Assembly (NCBI RefSeq): GCF_030268885.1
Contig: NZ_BSSA01000017.1
Span: 1 to 64,000, forward strand
Source of the DNA: Kitasatospora phosalacinea
GTDB taxonomy: Bacteria; Actinomycetota; Actinomycetes; Streptomycetales; Streptomycetaceae
Direction of reading: 5' to 3'
DNA length: 64,000 bases
Part shown: piece after piece, positions 17,353 through 27,468 of the stretch
Layout of the letters: each line of letters opens with the position of its first letter
Position numbering within the stretch: position 1 is the stretch's first letter
The notes under the pieces: generated by a model
Seen by the model: only the letters and a program-made list of their open reading frames with translations
Database searches by the model: none
Told to the model about the DNA's origin: nothing
Position numbers and translations under genes: made by a program

Positions 17353-18287
17353 GCGCTCTCCTCCTGGCCGCCGTGCTCGGCCACGAGTGCACGGGCCTTG
17401 TCGAGATCGGCGGGGGTCTTCAGGGCCAGCGTGGCGACACCCTTGACGTTGCGCTTGACCAGGTTGGTGAGGGTACCGGCGGGGGACAGCTCGATCACGG
17501 CGGTCGCGCCGAGCCGCTGCAGGGTCTCCATGCACAGGTCCCAGCGGACCGGGTTGGACACCTGCGAGACCAGGCGGGCGAGCACCTCGGCGCCGGAGCC
17601 GACCACCTCGCCGTCCCGGTTCGAGAGGTACGCGACGGCCGGGTCGGCGGTCGTGAGGGTCGGCGCCAGCTTCTCCAGCCGGGCCACGCCCGGGGCCATG
17701 TGCGCGGTGTGGAACGCGCCCGCGACCTTCAGCGGGATCAGCCGCGCGCCGGCCGGCGGGTCCGCCTTCAGCGCGTCCAGCTGCTCCAGCGTGCCGGCCG
17801 CGACCAGCTGGCCGCCGCCGTTGTTGTTCGCCGCGCTCACGCCGTGCTCGGCGAGCTTGGCGAGCACCGCCTCCGGGTCGCCGCCGAGCACCGCGGTCAT
17901 GCCGGTCGCGGTCGCCGCGGCGGCCTCCGCCATGCCCAGGCTGCGCTCGCGGACGAAGCCCAGCGCGTCCTCCTCGGACAGCACCCCGGCCAGCGCCGCG
18001 GCGGTGATCTCGCCCACGCTGTGGCCCGCCACCGCGCCGACCGCACCGGCCACGCCCTGCGGGAACAGTGCCGCGGCGGTCACCAGGCCGGCGGCCACCA
18101 GCAGCGGCTGCGCGACGGCGGTGTCCTTGATCTCCTCCTCGGAGGCCTCGGTGCCGGCGTGCACCAGGTCGAGGCCGGCCGTCGCCGACCACCGGCGCAG
18201 CCGGTCGGCGGCACCGTCCAGTTCGAGCCAGGGGTTGAGGAAGCCGGGAGTCTGGGCACCCTGTCCAGGGGCGACGATAACGAGCAC
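17349..18287 (-). CDS. fabD: Malonyl-CoA:ACP transacylase
   Basis: 312 residues. It transfers malonyl from CoA to ACP. Visible features are the N-terminal APGQGAQTPGF, the nucleophile Ser90 in GHSVGE, and the catalytic His193 in GAFHTAHM. The start is GTG 18287. It is the first enzyme gene of the cluster, 90 bases downstream of fasR, and overlaps fabH by four bases. Housekeeping type, with a normal length. Confidence 0.97.
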   Translation of the reverse strand: MLVIVAPGQGAQTPGFLNPWLELDGAADRLRRWSATAGLDLVHAGTEASEEEIKDTAVAQPLLVAAGLVTAAALFPQGVAGAVGAVAGHSVGEITAAALAGVLSEEDALGFVRERSLGMAEAAAATATGMTAVLGGDPEAVLAKLAEHGVSAANNNGGGQLVAAGTLEQLDALKADPPAGARLIPLKVAGAFHTAHMAPGVARLEKLAPTLTTADPAVAYLSNRDGEVVGSGAEVLARLVSQVSNPVRWDLCMETLQRLGATAVIELSPAGTLTNLVKRNVKGVATLALKTPADLDKARALVAEHGGQEESA

Positions 18288-18377
18288 GGTTCAACCCTCT
18301 CTCGCCGGACGCCCGCGGGCGGGTAGGCGACGATGACGAAGAAAAGCACGTCGGCTTGTGGAGTCCCTACAGTCCGC

Positions 18378-19730
18378 TCAGCCCTGGTCGGGCCCGGAGC
18401 CGAGACGCCCCAGAGCAAGGGCGATGCGCAGGGTGAAGGCCGAACGCACGTCTGACGGAGCATAGCCGGTGACGTCTGTCACACGACGCAGCCGGTAGCG
18501 CACGGTGTTCGGGTGGACGAAGAGCATCCGGGCCGCGCCCTCCAACGAGGACGCCTGCTCCAGGTAGACACTCAGCGTCTCCAGGAGTGCCGAACCGGCC
18601 TCCTCCAGGGGTGTGTAGATCTCCTCCACCAACTGACGGCGCGCCACTTCGTCGCCCGCCAGCGCGCGTTCCGGCAGCAGGTCGTCGGCCAGCACCGGGC
18701 GGGGCGCGTCCGGCCAGGCCGCGCACGCCTTCAGGCCCTGCGCGGCGGCGTGCGCCGAGCGGGTCGCCGACAGCAGGTCGCCGACGGTCGGGCCGACCAC
18801 CACCGGACCCGGCGCGAACTGGCCGATCAGCGCCCGGGCCGCGTGCACCGGCTCCTTGTCGCCGCCGACCACCACCACCAGGCGGCGGCCCAGCACCCCC
18901 GTCAGCACGTGCAGCTTCGCGTACCGGGCGGCGCGCCGGATCGCCTCCACCACCAGCTCGCTGTCCCCGTCCGGGGCGCTGCCCATCACCACGCGCACCT
19001 GGCTCGGCTGGCCCCAGCCCAGCGCCGCCGCCCGCGACAGCACGCCCTCGTCGGCGTCCCCGGACAGCAACGAGTTCACCACCAGCGCCTCCAGCCGGGC
19101 GTCCCACGCGCCGCGCGCCTCCGCGGCCTGCGCGTACACCTGCGCGGTGGCGAACGCGATCTCCCGGGCGTAGACCAGCACCGACTCGCGCATCCCCGCC
19201 TCGTCGCCGGGCGCGGCCACCTCCTCGATGGCCTCCTCCATCACCTCGATGGTGGTGCGGATCAGCTCCACGGTCTGCCGCAGCGTGATCGCCCGGGTCA
19301 ACTCCCGCGGGGCGGTGCCGAACACGTCCGTGGAGATCGCCTGCGAGGCCTCCGGGCGCCGGTACCACTCGGTGAACGCCGCGATGCCCGCCTGGGCGAC
19401 CAGGCCGATCCACGAGCGGTGCTCCGGCGGCATCCGCCGGTACCAGGCCAGCTGGTCGTCCATCCGGGCGATCGCCGCGGACGCCAGCTTGCCCGCCGAC
19501 TTCTCCAGCCGCTTCAGCGTCGCCGCCCGCAGCTCCGCCCGCTCGGCCGCCAACCGGCGCTCCTCGGCCGTCATCCGGCCCCGGCCGGGCACCGCGGCCG
19601 CCCGCCCCGGGCCGGACGGGCGCTTGGCGGGCTTCTTCTCCTGGACCCGCTCCGCGGACCGCTCCGGGGCGGAGCGCTCCTCGGACGAACGGTCGGAGGA
19701 CTTGTCGGGTTTCGCTGAAGCGGAGGGCAC
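18378..19730 (-). CDS. fasR: FasR-type PucR-like activator of fab genes
   Basis: About 450 residues. A charged N-terminus (Ser/Glu/Arg/Lys-rich, about 1-60) is followed by a helical sensory region with EWYRRPEASQ. The C-terminal PucR-type helix-turn-helix is LSVYLEQASSLEGAARMLFVHPNTVRYRLRRV (split by the DNA-recognition helix at VHPNTVRYRL). In Streptomyces the orthologue activates fabDHPF transcription, and the position here immediately upstream of fabD fits. GTG 19730 was chosen because the translated stretch before it is compositionally unlike a protein; the start remains uncertain by tens of residues. It is divergent from the pirin gene across 91 bases. Confidence 0.88.
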   Translation of the reverse strand: MPSASAKPDKSSDRSSEERSAPERSAERVQEKKPAKRPSGPGRAAAVPGRGRMTAEERRLAAERAELRAATLKRLEKSAGKLASAAIARMDDQLAWYRRMPPEHRSWIGLVAQAGIAAFTEWYRRPEASQAISTDVFGTAPRELTRAITLRQTVELIRTTIEVMEEAIEEVAAPGDEAGMRESVLVYAREIAFATAQVYAQAAEARGAWDARLEALVVNSLLSGDADEGVLSRAAALGWGQPSQVRVVMGSAPDGDSELVVEAIRRAARYAKLHVLTGVLGRRLVVVVGGDKEPVHAARALIGQFAPGPVVVGPTVGDLLSATRSAHAAAQGLKACAAWPDAPRPVLADDLLPERALAGDEVARRQLVEEIYTPLEEAGSALLETLSVYLEQASSLEGAARMLFVHPNTVRYRLRRVTDVTGYAPSDVRSAFTLRIALALGRLGSGPDQG

Positions 19731-19821
19731 GGCACTAGCCTGCCTCACGCCGGAGGGTGCTCGTGCACACCCGGCCCGATGTCGTCCGGTGGCACCCGTC
19801 ACACCGGCTACCGTGGTGCCC

Positions 19822-20652
19822 GTGAGCGTGGAAACTCCGCCCCCCGACGGGCACGCGTGCGAAACCATCGAACCGGCGTCCGGCCCCGTCCGGAAGGAGC
19901 GCGGCCGCGCCGACCTCCGGCGCGCCGCCGAGCGTTACCTGTCGGAACCCGCCGAAGGCGTCACCACCCGGCACGCCTTCTCCTTCGCCGGCCACTACGA
20001 CCCGAAGAACACCTCCTTCGGCGCGCTGCTCGCCTGCAACGAGGAGACCCTCGCCCCCGGCGCCGGGTACGAGGCCCACCGGCACAGCGAGACCGAGATC
20101 GTGACCTGGGTCGTCTCCGGCGCCCTCGCCCACCGCGACGACGCGGGCCACGCGAGCGTCGTGCGGCGCGGCACCGTGCAGGTGCAGTCCACCGGGACGG
20201 GCATCAGTCACACCGAACGCAACGCCGGCGGCGCGACCGAACCCGTCACCTTCGTCCAGATGTGGCTCCAGCCCGACGAGTACGGCGCCGCGCCCGGCTT
20301 CGGCCTCGCGGCGGTCCCCGACGGGGACGGGCTCACCCTGCTCGCCTCGGGCCGGGCGGCGGACGCGGGGCGGGCGCTGCGGCTGCGGCGCGGCGACGCG
20401 GCGCTGTGGCTGGTCCGCACCCCGGCCTGGATGCCGCTGCCCGCCCTCCCCGCCGCCCCCTACCGCTACGTCCACGTCGTCTCCGGCTCGGTCGGCTACC
20501 GCACCGTCCCGGGCCCGCAGGGCGGCGGGCGCTCGGCGGGGCCGGGCGACTCCGTCCGCATCACGGGCGACGCGTTCGCGGACCCGACGGCGGGGCAGGA
20601 CGGGGTGGAACTGCTGCTCTGGGAGATGCACACGCCCGTGCAGTACGGCTGA
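19822..20652 (+). CDS. Pirin family protein
   Basis: 276 residues, bicupin fold. The iron-binding pattern of pirins is recognisable as EAHRHSETEIVTWVVSGALAHRDD, with the later GTGISHTERN and FVQMWLQPDE. Pirins are iron-dependent cofactors or quercetinase-like dioxygenases; the role here is unknown. The start is taken as GTG 19822; another GTG nine bases upstream is possible. It is divergent from fasR and may share its promoter region. Confidence 0.85.
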   Translation: MSVETPPPDGHACETIEPASGPVRKERGRADLRRAAERYLSEPAEGVTTRHAFSFAGHYDPKNTSFGALLACNEETLAPGAGYEAHRHSETEIVTWVVSGALAHRDDAGHASVVRRGTVQVQSTGTGISHTERNAGGATEPVTFVQMWLQPDEYGAAPGFGLAAVPDGDGLTLLASGRAADAGRALRLRRGDAALWLVRTPAWMPLPALPAAPYRYVHVVSGSVGYRTVPGPQGGGRSAGPGDSVRITGDAFADPTAGQDGVELLLWEMHTPVQYG

Positions 20653-20667
20653 GAGGGCGCGAGACCC

Positions 20668-20792
20668 GGGGCGCGGGGAACTGCGCGCTGCGGGAGGCGC
20701 ACGTCAGCAAGGTCGCGGGGTGGGCGGTGGGTCGGCGTCGCCTCGCGACCTCGCGGTGGGTGCGGGGTTGCTCGCGCAGCTCCCCGCGCCCC
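20668..20792. repeat. Dispersed Streptomyces palindromic repeat, copy 1
   Basis: GGGGCGCGGGGAACTGCGCG (20668-20687) is mirrored by CGCGCAGCTCCCCGCGCCCC (20773-20792), 19 of 20 bases complementary, with GC-rich, partly self-complementary sequence between. The same 20-mer pair recurs at 32024-32112 in the opposite order. It lies between convergent genes and so may act as a terminator. Confidence 0.8.
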
Positions 20793-20816
20793 CGGTGTCG
20801 CGCTCCGCGCTCCGCG

Positions 20817-21647
20817 TTACGCGTTCTCGGCGAGGACCGCGTCGGAGAGCTGCGGCCAGACCTCGGCCGCCCAGGGGCCGAAGTCGCGGTCGGTGAGGGC
20901 GACGCAGGCGAGGTCGGCGGCGGGGTCGACCCAGAGGAAGGTGCCGGACTGGCCGAAGTGGCCGAAGGTGGCGGGGGAGTTGGCGGTGCCGGTCCAGTGC
21001 GGGGCCTTGTGGTCGCGGATCTCGAAGCCGAGGCCCCAGTCGTTGGGACGGCGGTGGCCGAAGCCGGGCAGGACGCCGCTGGTGCCGGGGAAGGCGACCT
21101 CGCGGGTCGCGGCGCGCAGGGTGGCCGGGTCGAGCAGCTTCGGGGACTGCAGTTCGGCGGCGAAGCGGACGAGGTCGGCGACGGTGGAGAGGCCGCCCGC
21201 GCCGGCGGGGGCGCGGTGGGCGGTGTTGATCAGGGTGGCGTGCATGCCGAGGGGCCGGAAGACGGCCTCGGCGGCGTACTGGTCGAAGCGGATCCCGGAG
21301 GCGTCCTCCAGGGCGGCCGCGAGCACGTCGAACCCGGCGTTGGAGTAGAGCCGCCGGTTGCCGGGCTCGGCCATCACCCGGTGCTCGTCGAAGGCCAGGC
21401 CGGAGGTGTGGGCGAGCAGGTGGCGGACGGTGGAGCCGGGCGGACCGGCCGGGTCGTCGAGCTCGAAGACGCCCTCCTCGACGGCGACCAGCACGGCGTA
21501 CGCGCTGAGCAGCTTGGTCACCGAGGCGAGCGGGAACAGGTGCTCCTGCGGGCCGTGCGCGCCCAGCAGCGCACCGTCGCTCCCGCGGACCACCGCCGCC
21601 GCGGCGTGGGGTACCGGCCAGTCCTCGATCATCCGCAAGCTCTGCAT
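20817..21647 (-). CDS. Serine hydrolase (beta-lactamase/DD-peptidase fold)
   Basis: 276 residues with class-C/PBP-type motifs: Ser42-x-x-Lys45 (ASVTK), Tyr101-x-Asn (YSN), and GQSG near the C-terminus in place of the KTG triad. LAHTSGL is also typical of the EstB/Lact_2 esterase group. No signal peptide is visible, so a cytoplasmic esterase or amidase is likelier than a cell-wall enzyme or resistance enzyme. It stands alone, converging on the pirin gene. Confidence 0.85.
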   Translation of the reverse strand: MQSLRMIEDWPVPHAAAAVVRGSDGALLGAHGPQEHLFPLASVTKLLSAYAVLVAVEEGVFELDDPAGPPGSTVRHLLAHTSGLAFDEHRVMAEPGNRRLYSNAGFDVLAAALEDASGIRFDQYAAEAVFRPLGMHATLINTAHRAPAGAGGLSTVADLVRFAAELQSPKLLDPATLRAATREVAFPGTSGVLPGFGHRRPNDWGLGFEIRDHKAPHWTGTANSPATFGHFGQSGTFLWVDPAADLACVALTDRDFGPWAAEVWPQLSDAVLAENA

Positions 21648-21700
21648 GCGCGCACTCTACCCAGCGGGCCGGACCCGGGACGGCCGGTGGCGTGCCAGGC

Positions 21701-21731
21701 TTGCTTGGAGTGCGCTCCAACTCGGTAGCGT
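21701..21731 (+). promoter_or_regulatory. MerR-type promoter and operator
   Basis: A -35 TTGCTT (21701-21706) and a -10 TAGCGT (21726-21731) are separated by 19 bases instead of 17, and the spacer is centred on the dyad TTGGAGTGCGCTCCAA (21705-21720). The elongated spacer carrying a dyad is the hallmark of promoters activated by MerR proteins through DNA distortion. It lies 34 bases upstream of the MerR gene. Confidence 0.85.
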
Positions 21732-21764
21732 CGTCGTTGTCGTCGAGACGGGGGTCCGGAAACC

Positions 21765-22255
21765 ATGGCAGAGCCCGAGCAGGGAACGGCAGTGTGCGCG
21801 GGGGCGCTCGGAACCCCGGCCCCCGGGCCGGACCGGACGGCGGGCCACAGCATCAGCGAGGTGGCCGCCGTCAGCGGCCTGTCCGCGCACACGCTGCGCT
21901 GGTACGAGCGGATCGGCCTGCTGGAGCCGGTCGACCGCTCGCACGCCGGGCAGCGCCGCTACAGCGACGCGGACCTGGCCCGGCTGGCGTTCCTGACCAA
22001 GCTGCGGCTGACCGGCATGCCGGTGGCCGACATGGTCCGGTACGTCGAGCTGCTGCGGGCCGGGGACGGCACGCGGGCCCAGCGGCGGGAGCTGCTGGTC
22101 GCGCACCGCGAGGAGGTGCGGCAGCGGCTCGCCGACCTGCACGCCACGCTCGCCGTGATCGACCTGAAGATCGAGCACTACGGCACGCCCGTCCTCCCGG
22201 CCGACGGCGACGGGGAGACCCGGGAACAGCACTCCGCACAGGACAGGAAGAGCGC

Positions 22256-22259
<4 letters not shown>
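21765..22259 (+). CDS. MerR-family transcriptional regulator
   Basis: 164 residues. After a 25-residue low-complexity start comes the winged HTH (SISEVAAVSGLSAHTLRWYERIGLLEPVDR...GQRRYSDADLARLAFL) and a dimerisation coiled coil (RRELLVAHREEVRQRLADLHATLAVIDLKIEHY). There is no Cys-rich metal site, so it is likely an effector-binding or redox-independent member. Its stop overlaps the ATG of the aldo-keto reductase (ATGA, 22256-22259). It probably autoregulates this two-gene operon through the dyad promoter at 21701-21731. Confidence 0.92.
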
Positions 22260-23272
<1,013 letters not shown>

Positions 23273-23288
23273 CCGCCCCCGGAGGGCG

Positions 23289-24479
23289 TCAGCCCTGGCT
23301 CTCGGACGGGCCGCTGACCTCGCCGTAGTGGCCCAGCGCGATGGCGGCGAAGTTGTGCCGGCTCGCGGTGCCCTCGGCCAGGTAGCCGTTGTGGCCGCTG
23401 GCGCCCAGCGAGGAGATCGACACCGCGCCGAAGGCGTGGGTGGTCGGGTCGGCGCCGTGCCCGAGGCCGCCGACCTCCAGGTACGGCACGTTCCCGATCC
23501 AGTCGCCGGGGTTGCGGGCCGCCCACACCTGGACGCCGGTGCCCAGCTCGGCGGCCGAGTCCACGCCCATCCCGGGGCTGCCGAACGCCACCACGTCGGT
23601 GGGCTGCGCCTCGTGCAGCGAGGGCGAGGCGGTGCCGCACACCACCGAGCCGTACGAGTGGCACAGCAGCGCGGGCGGCGCGTCCGGGTGGGTGGTCTGC
23701 CTGAGGCCGGCCAGCAGCCGGGTCAGCCGGGGCGCGGCCGCCTCGGCGAGCCGGGAGGTGACCGCGTCCGGGCCCAGGCCCTGCGGGGTGACGTAGCCGG
23801 TCCAGGCGATCACCGCGGTGCGGGTGCCGGGCGCCTGGGCGTGCTCCTCGGCGTACAGGGCGCGGGCCATCCCGGCGGGGGAGCGCAGCGGGTCGGCGGT
23901 CTGGTCGAAGTGGCCGAGGTCGGCGTCCGAGCCGGGCACCAGGACGGCGATCCGCTCGGCGGAGGTCAGGTCGCCCCAGACCTCGGTGACCAGGCCGCGG
24001 CCGCGCGGGTCGAAGGCCAGGACCTGCCGTCCCGGGGCCAGCAGCCGGTCGGAGTCGTTGGCGCGGGAGAGGGCCAGCGCGCGGGTGGTGGGGTCCAGGC
24101 CGGTGTCGGCGGCGCGCTGCCGGGCGCGGTCCCGCTCGGCGGTGATCGCGACCCGGTTGGCGCGGTAGCGGACGTCCAGCGGGGCGCCGTCCAGGTTGCC
24201 GACCACCAGCGGGTACTCGGCCACCAGCCGGTTCAGCTCGGCCGGGGAGAGGGAGGCGAAGAAGGCGGCGACGGCGGCCGGGTCGGCGGTGGCCGGGTCC
24301 GGCAGCGGGCGGCCGAGGGTCCGGTCGGCGACCCAGGCGGAGCTGCCCGCGGGCGGGGTGGTGATCGCCAACTGCTCGTTGGAGGCGGCGGCCTGCGCGG
24401 CGGCCGCACCGGCGTCCACCAGGGCGGCGCACCCGGCGAACACGCCGATCAGGATTCGCTTGACCCGCCTGCGGTGCAT
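23289..24479 (-). CDS. DUF1023-type alpha/beta hydrolase, exported
   Basis: 396 residues. An N-terminal signal (MHRRRVKRILIGVFAGCAALV...) is followed by a helical region and the hydrolase domain, with the nucleophile elbow LLCHSYGSVVCG (Ser in HSYGS), a later acidic region and a C-terminal His in ASGHNGYL. VLAFDPRGRG and VLVPGSD are family signatures. The substrate is unknown. A paralogue with the same blocks lies at 26244-27353. The start ATG 24479 was chosen for the signal peptide. Confidence 0.8.
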   Translation of the reverse strand: MHRRRVKRILIGVFAGCAALVDAGAAAAQAAASNEQLAITTPPAGSSAWVADRTLGRPLPDPATADPAAVAAFFASLSPAELNRLVAEYPLVVGNLDGAPLDVRYRANRVAITAERDRARQRAADTGLDPTTRALALSRANDSDRLLAPGRQVLAFDPRGRGLVTEVWGDLTSAERIAVLVPGSDADLGHFDQTADPLRSPAGMARALYAEEHAQAPGTRTAVIAWTGYVTPQGLGPDAVTSRLAEAAAPRLTRLLAGLRQTTHPDAPPALLCHSYGSVVCGTASPSLHEAQPTDVVAFGSPGMGVDSAAELGTGVQVWAARNPGDWIGNVPYLEVGGLGHGADPTTHAFGAVSISSLGASGHNGYLAEGTASRHNFAAIALGHYGEVSGPSESQG

Positions 24480-24622
24480 GGCGTCCACTCCCTCGGGCCG
24501 GTACAGCGCGGCGGGACTGACCCGACGGTGCGTGACTGCCAACTACTAGTCAGCCAGAGTAGAGGGCGGCCGACCCCGCGGGCAGGGCGCAAACAGTGTT
24601 CCCCGTCACATTCGCCCGGACG

Positions 24623-24958
24623 CTACCCGTCGTACTCCTTCACCACCCGCTTCGGGGCGACCGAACGCCAGGCGTCGGTGAGCAGTTCGCGCAGTTCGTC
24701 CGGCTCCAGCCCGGCCAGCTGCACCCGCACCCAGCCGAACCGGCCGGTGTACGGCGCCACCGAGTACACCCCGGGCGCGGCCGCGACCAACTCGGCCTGC
24801 TCGGCCGGGGCGGCCTTCACGACCGCCTCGCCCGACTCCGGCCGGCCCATCGCGAAGATCTTCCGCCCCGCCCGCAGCGTGACCTGCTCCCAGGTCTCCT
24901 CCTGGTGGGTGCCCGGCAGCGCCAGGGCCAGCGCGGTCAGTTCCTCGAAGCTCGCCAT
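24623..24958 (-). CDS. MmcQ/YjbR family protein
   Basis: 111-residue small protein of the YjbR/CyaY-like fold (MASFEELTALALALPGTHQEETWEQ..., FGWVRVQLAGLEPDELRELLTDAWRSVAPKRVV). Members are thought to bind DNA non-specifically, but function is not settled. It has normal length, stands alone and is predicted cytoplasmic. Confidence 0.85.
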   Translation of the reverse strand: MASFEELTALALALPGTHQEETWEQVTLRAGRKIFAMGRPESGEAVVKAAPAEQAELVAAAPGVYSVAPYTGRFGWVRVQLAGLEPDELRELLTDAWRSVAPKRVVKEYDG

Positions 24959-24999
24959 GCGCGCCAGGATAGGCGCCGCCGCCGACAGTTGACGCGGGG

Positions 25000-26214
25000 T
25001 CAGACCGCGCCCAGGGCGTACACCGCGAACAGCGCCGCGCCCGCGCCCGCCACCGCCCGCCACGTCCGGGACGGCCACGGGGCGTCGAAGCGCCGGGCCC
25101 ACCGGCCGATCAGCGCCAGCACCGCGCCGAACACCGGCAGCCAGGCCAGCCGGGCCAGCGCCCAGGCGCCCGAGTCCGGGGCGGTGGTCAGGCCCGGCAG
25201 CGCGCCCAGGTGCGAACCCGCCAGCGCCGTCAGGAACATCGCGCTCTGGTGCCAGCAGAAGATCGTCATCGCCCCCAGGTTGACCACCACCACCGGCAGC
25301 CACAGCAGCGGCCGCCGCAGCGCCCGGCCCAGCCGGTCCTTCAGCAGCACCGCGACGCCGCCCTGCACCGAGGCCAGCGCCAGCACCAGCAGGGACGGCG
25401 GGTGCGAGTTGGTCCGGGCCGCGCCCGGCACGCCCACCATGCTCGCCGGGTAGTGGAACACCAGCAGCAGCACCGCGAACAGCGCCGCCCCGCCCAGTGC
25501 CAGCAGCTTCGCCCCCGCCCGGGTCAGCCGCCCGTGCGCCCAGTCCACGCCCAGCTGGTACGCGAACAGCCAGCCCGGCAGCAGGTTCAGCAGGCTCAGC
25601 CAGCCCGGCATCGAGGCGCCCCACGGCCCGTACCGCAGCAGGTCCACCGCCGCGACCGCCGCCATCAGTCCGGCCGAGCCCCAACCGCGGGACCAGGCAC
25701 CGAACTTGACGCACAGCGGGGTCAGCACGGTCAGCACCAGGTACATCGCGACGTACCAGAGCGGCTGCACCATCAGCACCGCGCCCGTGCGCACCGTCGC
25801 GTCCGGCACGCCCAGCGCGTGCAGCAGCGGCACCAGCGCCGCCCACACCGCCGCCACCCCCAGCACCGGGCGCACCAGCCGCAGCACCCGGCCGCGCAGC
25901 CACGCACGCACCGGCACCCCGCGGTCGGCCGCCCGGCGCAGCGACAGCGCCGAGGCCCGGCCGCCCACCAGGAAGAACACCCCCAGCATCTGCAGCAGCC
26001 AGCTCAGCGGCGCCATGAACGGCAGCGCCCCCAGCGGGCTGGCGTTGTGCAGCACCCCGCCGGAGGAGTCGAACCCGCCCAGCAGCCAGTGGCCCACCGG
26101 GACGGACAGCAGGGCCAGGGCGCGCAGCCCGTCCAGGGCGCGGTCGCGGGTGGCGGGGGTCTGCGCGTCGACCTGCGCGGCGGCGCGGCGCAGTCGGGTC
26201 AGGGAGGTCGTCAC
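25000..26214 (-). CDS. Membrane acyltransferase (acyltransferase 3 family)
   Basis: 404 residues with about ten membrane spans. It opens with the OafA-like DGLRALALLSVPVGHWLLGG (catalytic His), then VFFLVGGRASALSLRR and RVLRLVRPVLGVAAVW. Later spans include the FCWHQSAMFL motif. Such enzymes O-acylate extracellular sugars or lipids. GTG 26214 has a GGAG eight bases upstream. It lies 29 bases downstream of the DUF1023-type hydrolase at 26244, so the two form an operon; the exported hydrolase could remove or transfer what this enzyme adds. Confidence 0.83.
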   Translation of the reverse strand: MTTSLTRLRRAAAQVDAQTPATRDRALDGLRALALLSVPVGHWLLGGFDSSGGVLHNASPLGALPFMAPLSWLLQMLGVFFLVGGRASALSLRRAADRGVPVRAWLRGRVLRLVRPVLGVAAVWAALVPLLHALGVPDATVRTGAVLMVQPLWYVAMYLVLTVLTPLCVKFGAWSRGWGSAGLMAAVAAVDLLRYGPWGASMPGWLSLLNLLPGWLFAYQLGVDWAHGRLTRAGAKLLALGGAALFAVLLLVFHYPASMVGVPGAARTNSHPPSLLVLALASVQGGVAVLLKDRLGRALRRPLLWLPVVVVNLGAMTIFCWHQSAMFLTALAGSHLGALPGLTTAPDSGAWALARLAWLPVFGAVLALIGRWARRFDAPWPSRTWRAVAGAGAALFAVYALGAV

Positions 26215-26243
26215 GGAGGTCTCCAGGAGTCGCTGACGGGAGG

Positions 26244-27353
26244 TCAGGCGGTGGCGGTGAGGGCGAGCGCGGCGAAGGCCGCGAGGGAGGCCGAACCCGG
26301 CGCGAAGTAGCCGCTGTGGCCGTGCGAACCGGTGGACGGCAGCAGCCGGGCGCGGAAGCCGCCCGAGGTCGGGTCGGCGCCGTGGCCGAAGCCGAGCAGC
26401 GAGACGTTCGGCACGTCGCCGATCCAGTCCTCGGCGTTGCGGCGCACCGCCCACACCGGCACCCGCAGCTCGTCCGCCCGCTCCAGGCCCATCCCCGGCG
26501 AGGCCACCGCCACCACCCCCGCGACCAGCGCCGGGTCCGGCGCCGAGCGCCCGCACACCACCGACCCGTACGAGTGGCAGAACAGCTCGACCCGGCCGGT
26601 CACCGGCGCCAACCCCCGCACCAGCCGGTCGAGTCGCCGCGCGCCCGCCTCGGCGAGCTCCTCCCGGGCCGCGTCCACCCCCAGGCCGACCGGCGTCGTG
26701 TAGCCCACCCAGACCACCACCGCGACCCGGTCGCCCCCGGCCGCGCGCAGCGCCCGGGCCATCCCGGCGGGCGTGTCGTACCCCGTGGCCGAGGGGCGGT
26801 CGTAGGTCGCCAGGTCGACGTCCGAGCCCGGCACCAGGACCGCCGCCCGCCCGTCGTGCTCCAGGTCGCCGAACACCTCGGCGACCTGGCCCCGCCCGCG
26901 CGGGTCGAACGCCAGCAGGCGGCGCTGCGCCAGCCCCGCGTAGCGGTCGGCCCCCGCGGCGGCCGCGGCGCGCTCCGCGGACGGCAGCGCGGCGTCCCCG
27001 GCCCGGGCCCGCTGCCGGTCCCGTTCCTCCTCGACGGCCAGCGCGTTGGCCCGCAGCCGCAGCGCCACCGGGGCGCCGTCCAGGTTCCCCACCACCTGCG
27101 GGTGGCGCACCGCCAGGGACTCGCGCTGCGCCGGCGGCAGGCCCGCGAAGAACGCGGCGACCTCCTCCGGCGAGGCCCTCCCCGGGTCGGGCAGCCGCAC
27201 CCCCAGCGTGGTGTCCGCCGTCCAAGCCGCCGCCCCCGGCGGCGGCCCCGTCAGCGGCGTCTGCGCGTCCGGCGACGCCCACGACCCCACCCCCAGCACC
27301 GCGGCCAGCACCAGCCCGGCCACGGCCGTCCCACGACGCAGACGCGACGACAT
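26244..27353 (-). CDS. DUF1023-type alpha/beta hydrolase, paralogue
   Basis: 369-residue exported hydrolase, clearly paralogous to the one at 23289-24479. Shared blocks are VVGNLDGAPV, LAFDPRGRG, VLVPGSDVDL, FCHSYGSVVCG, the SPGMG segment, EDWIGDVPNV and GFGHGADPTSGGF. The N-terminal hydrophobic segment (about 8-26) acts as signal or anchor. It is the first gene of an operon with the membrane acyltransferase. The YjbR-type gene and the acyltransferase separate the two paralogues, so the pair arose by an older duplication. Confidence 0.82.
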   Translation of the reverse strand: MSSRLRRGTAVAGLVLAAVLGVGSWASPDAQTPLTGPPPGAAAWTADTTLGVRLPDPGRASPEEVAAFFAGLPPAQRESLAVRHPQVVGNLDGAPVALRLRANALAVEEERDRQRARAGDAALPSAERAAAAAGADRYAGLAQRRLLAFDPRGRGQVAEVFGDLEHDGRAAVLVPGSDVDLATYDRPSATGYDTPAGMARALRAAGGDRVAVVVWVGYTTPVGLGVDAAREELAEAGARRLDRLVRGLAPVTGRVELFCHSYGSVVCGRSAPDPALVAGVVAVASPGMGLERADELRVPVWAVRRNAEDWIGDVPNVSLLGFGHGADPTSGGFRARLLPSTGSHGHSGYFAPGSASLAAFAALALTATA

Positions 27354-27468
27354 CCGCTCCTCCTCCGCTCGTTCGGCAACGGGGAGGAAGGTAGGAACGG
27401 GACGGGCGCGGGGGCGTCACCCCGCGGAGCCAACCCCGGGGTCATACCGGAGGGGCAGGCGGTGCGCC

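Noticed and set aside
20817..21647. Serine hydrolase as an antibiotic-resistance beta-lactamase.
   Set aside because: It lacks a signal peptide and the KTG triad, and has LAHTSGL typical of esterase-like family members.
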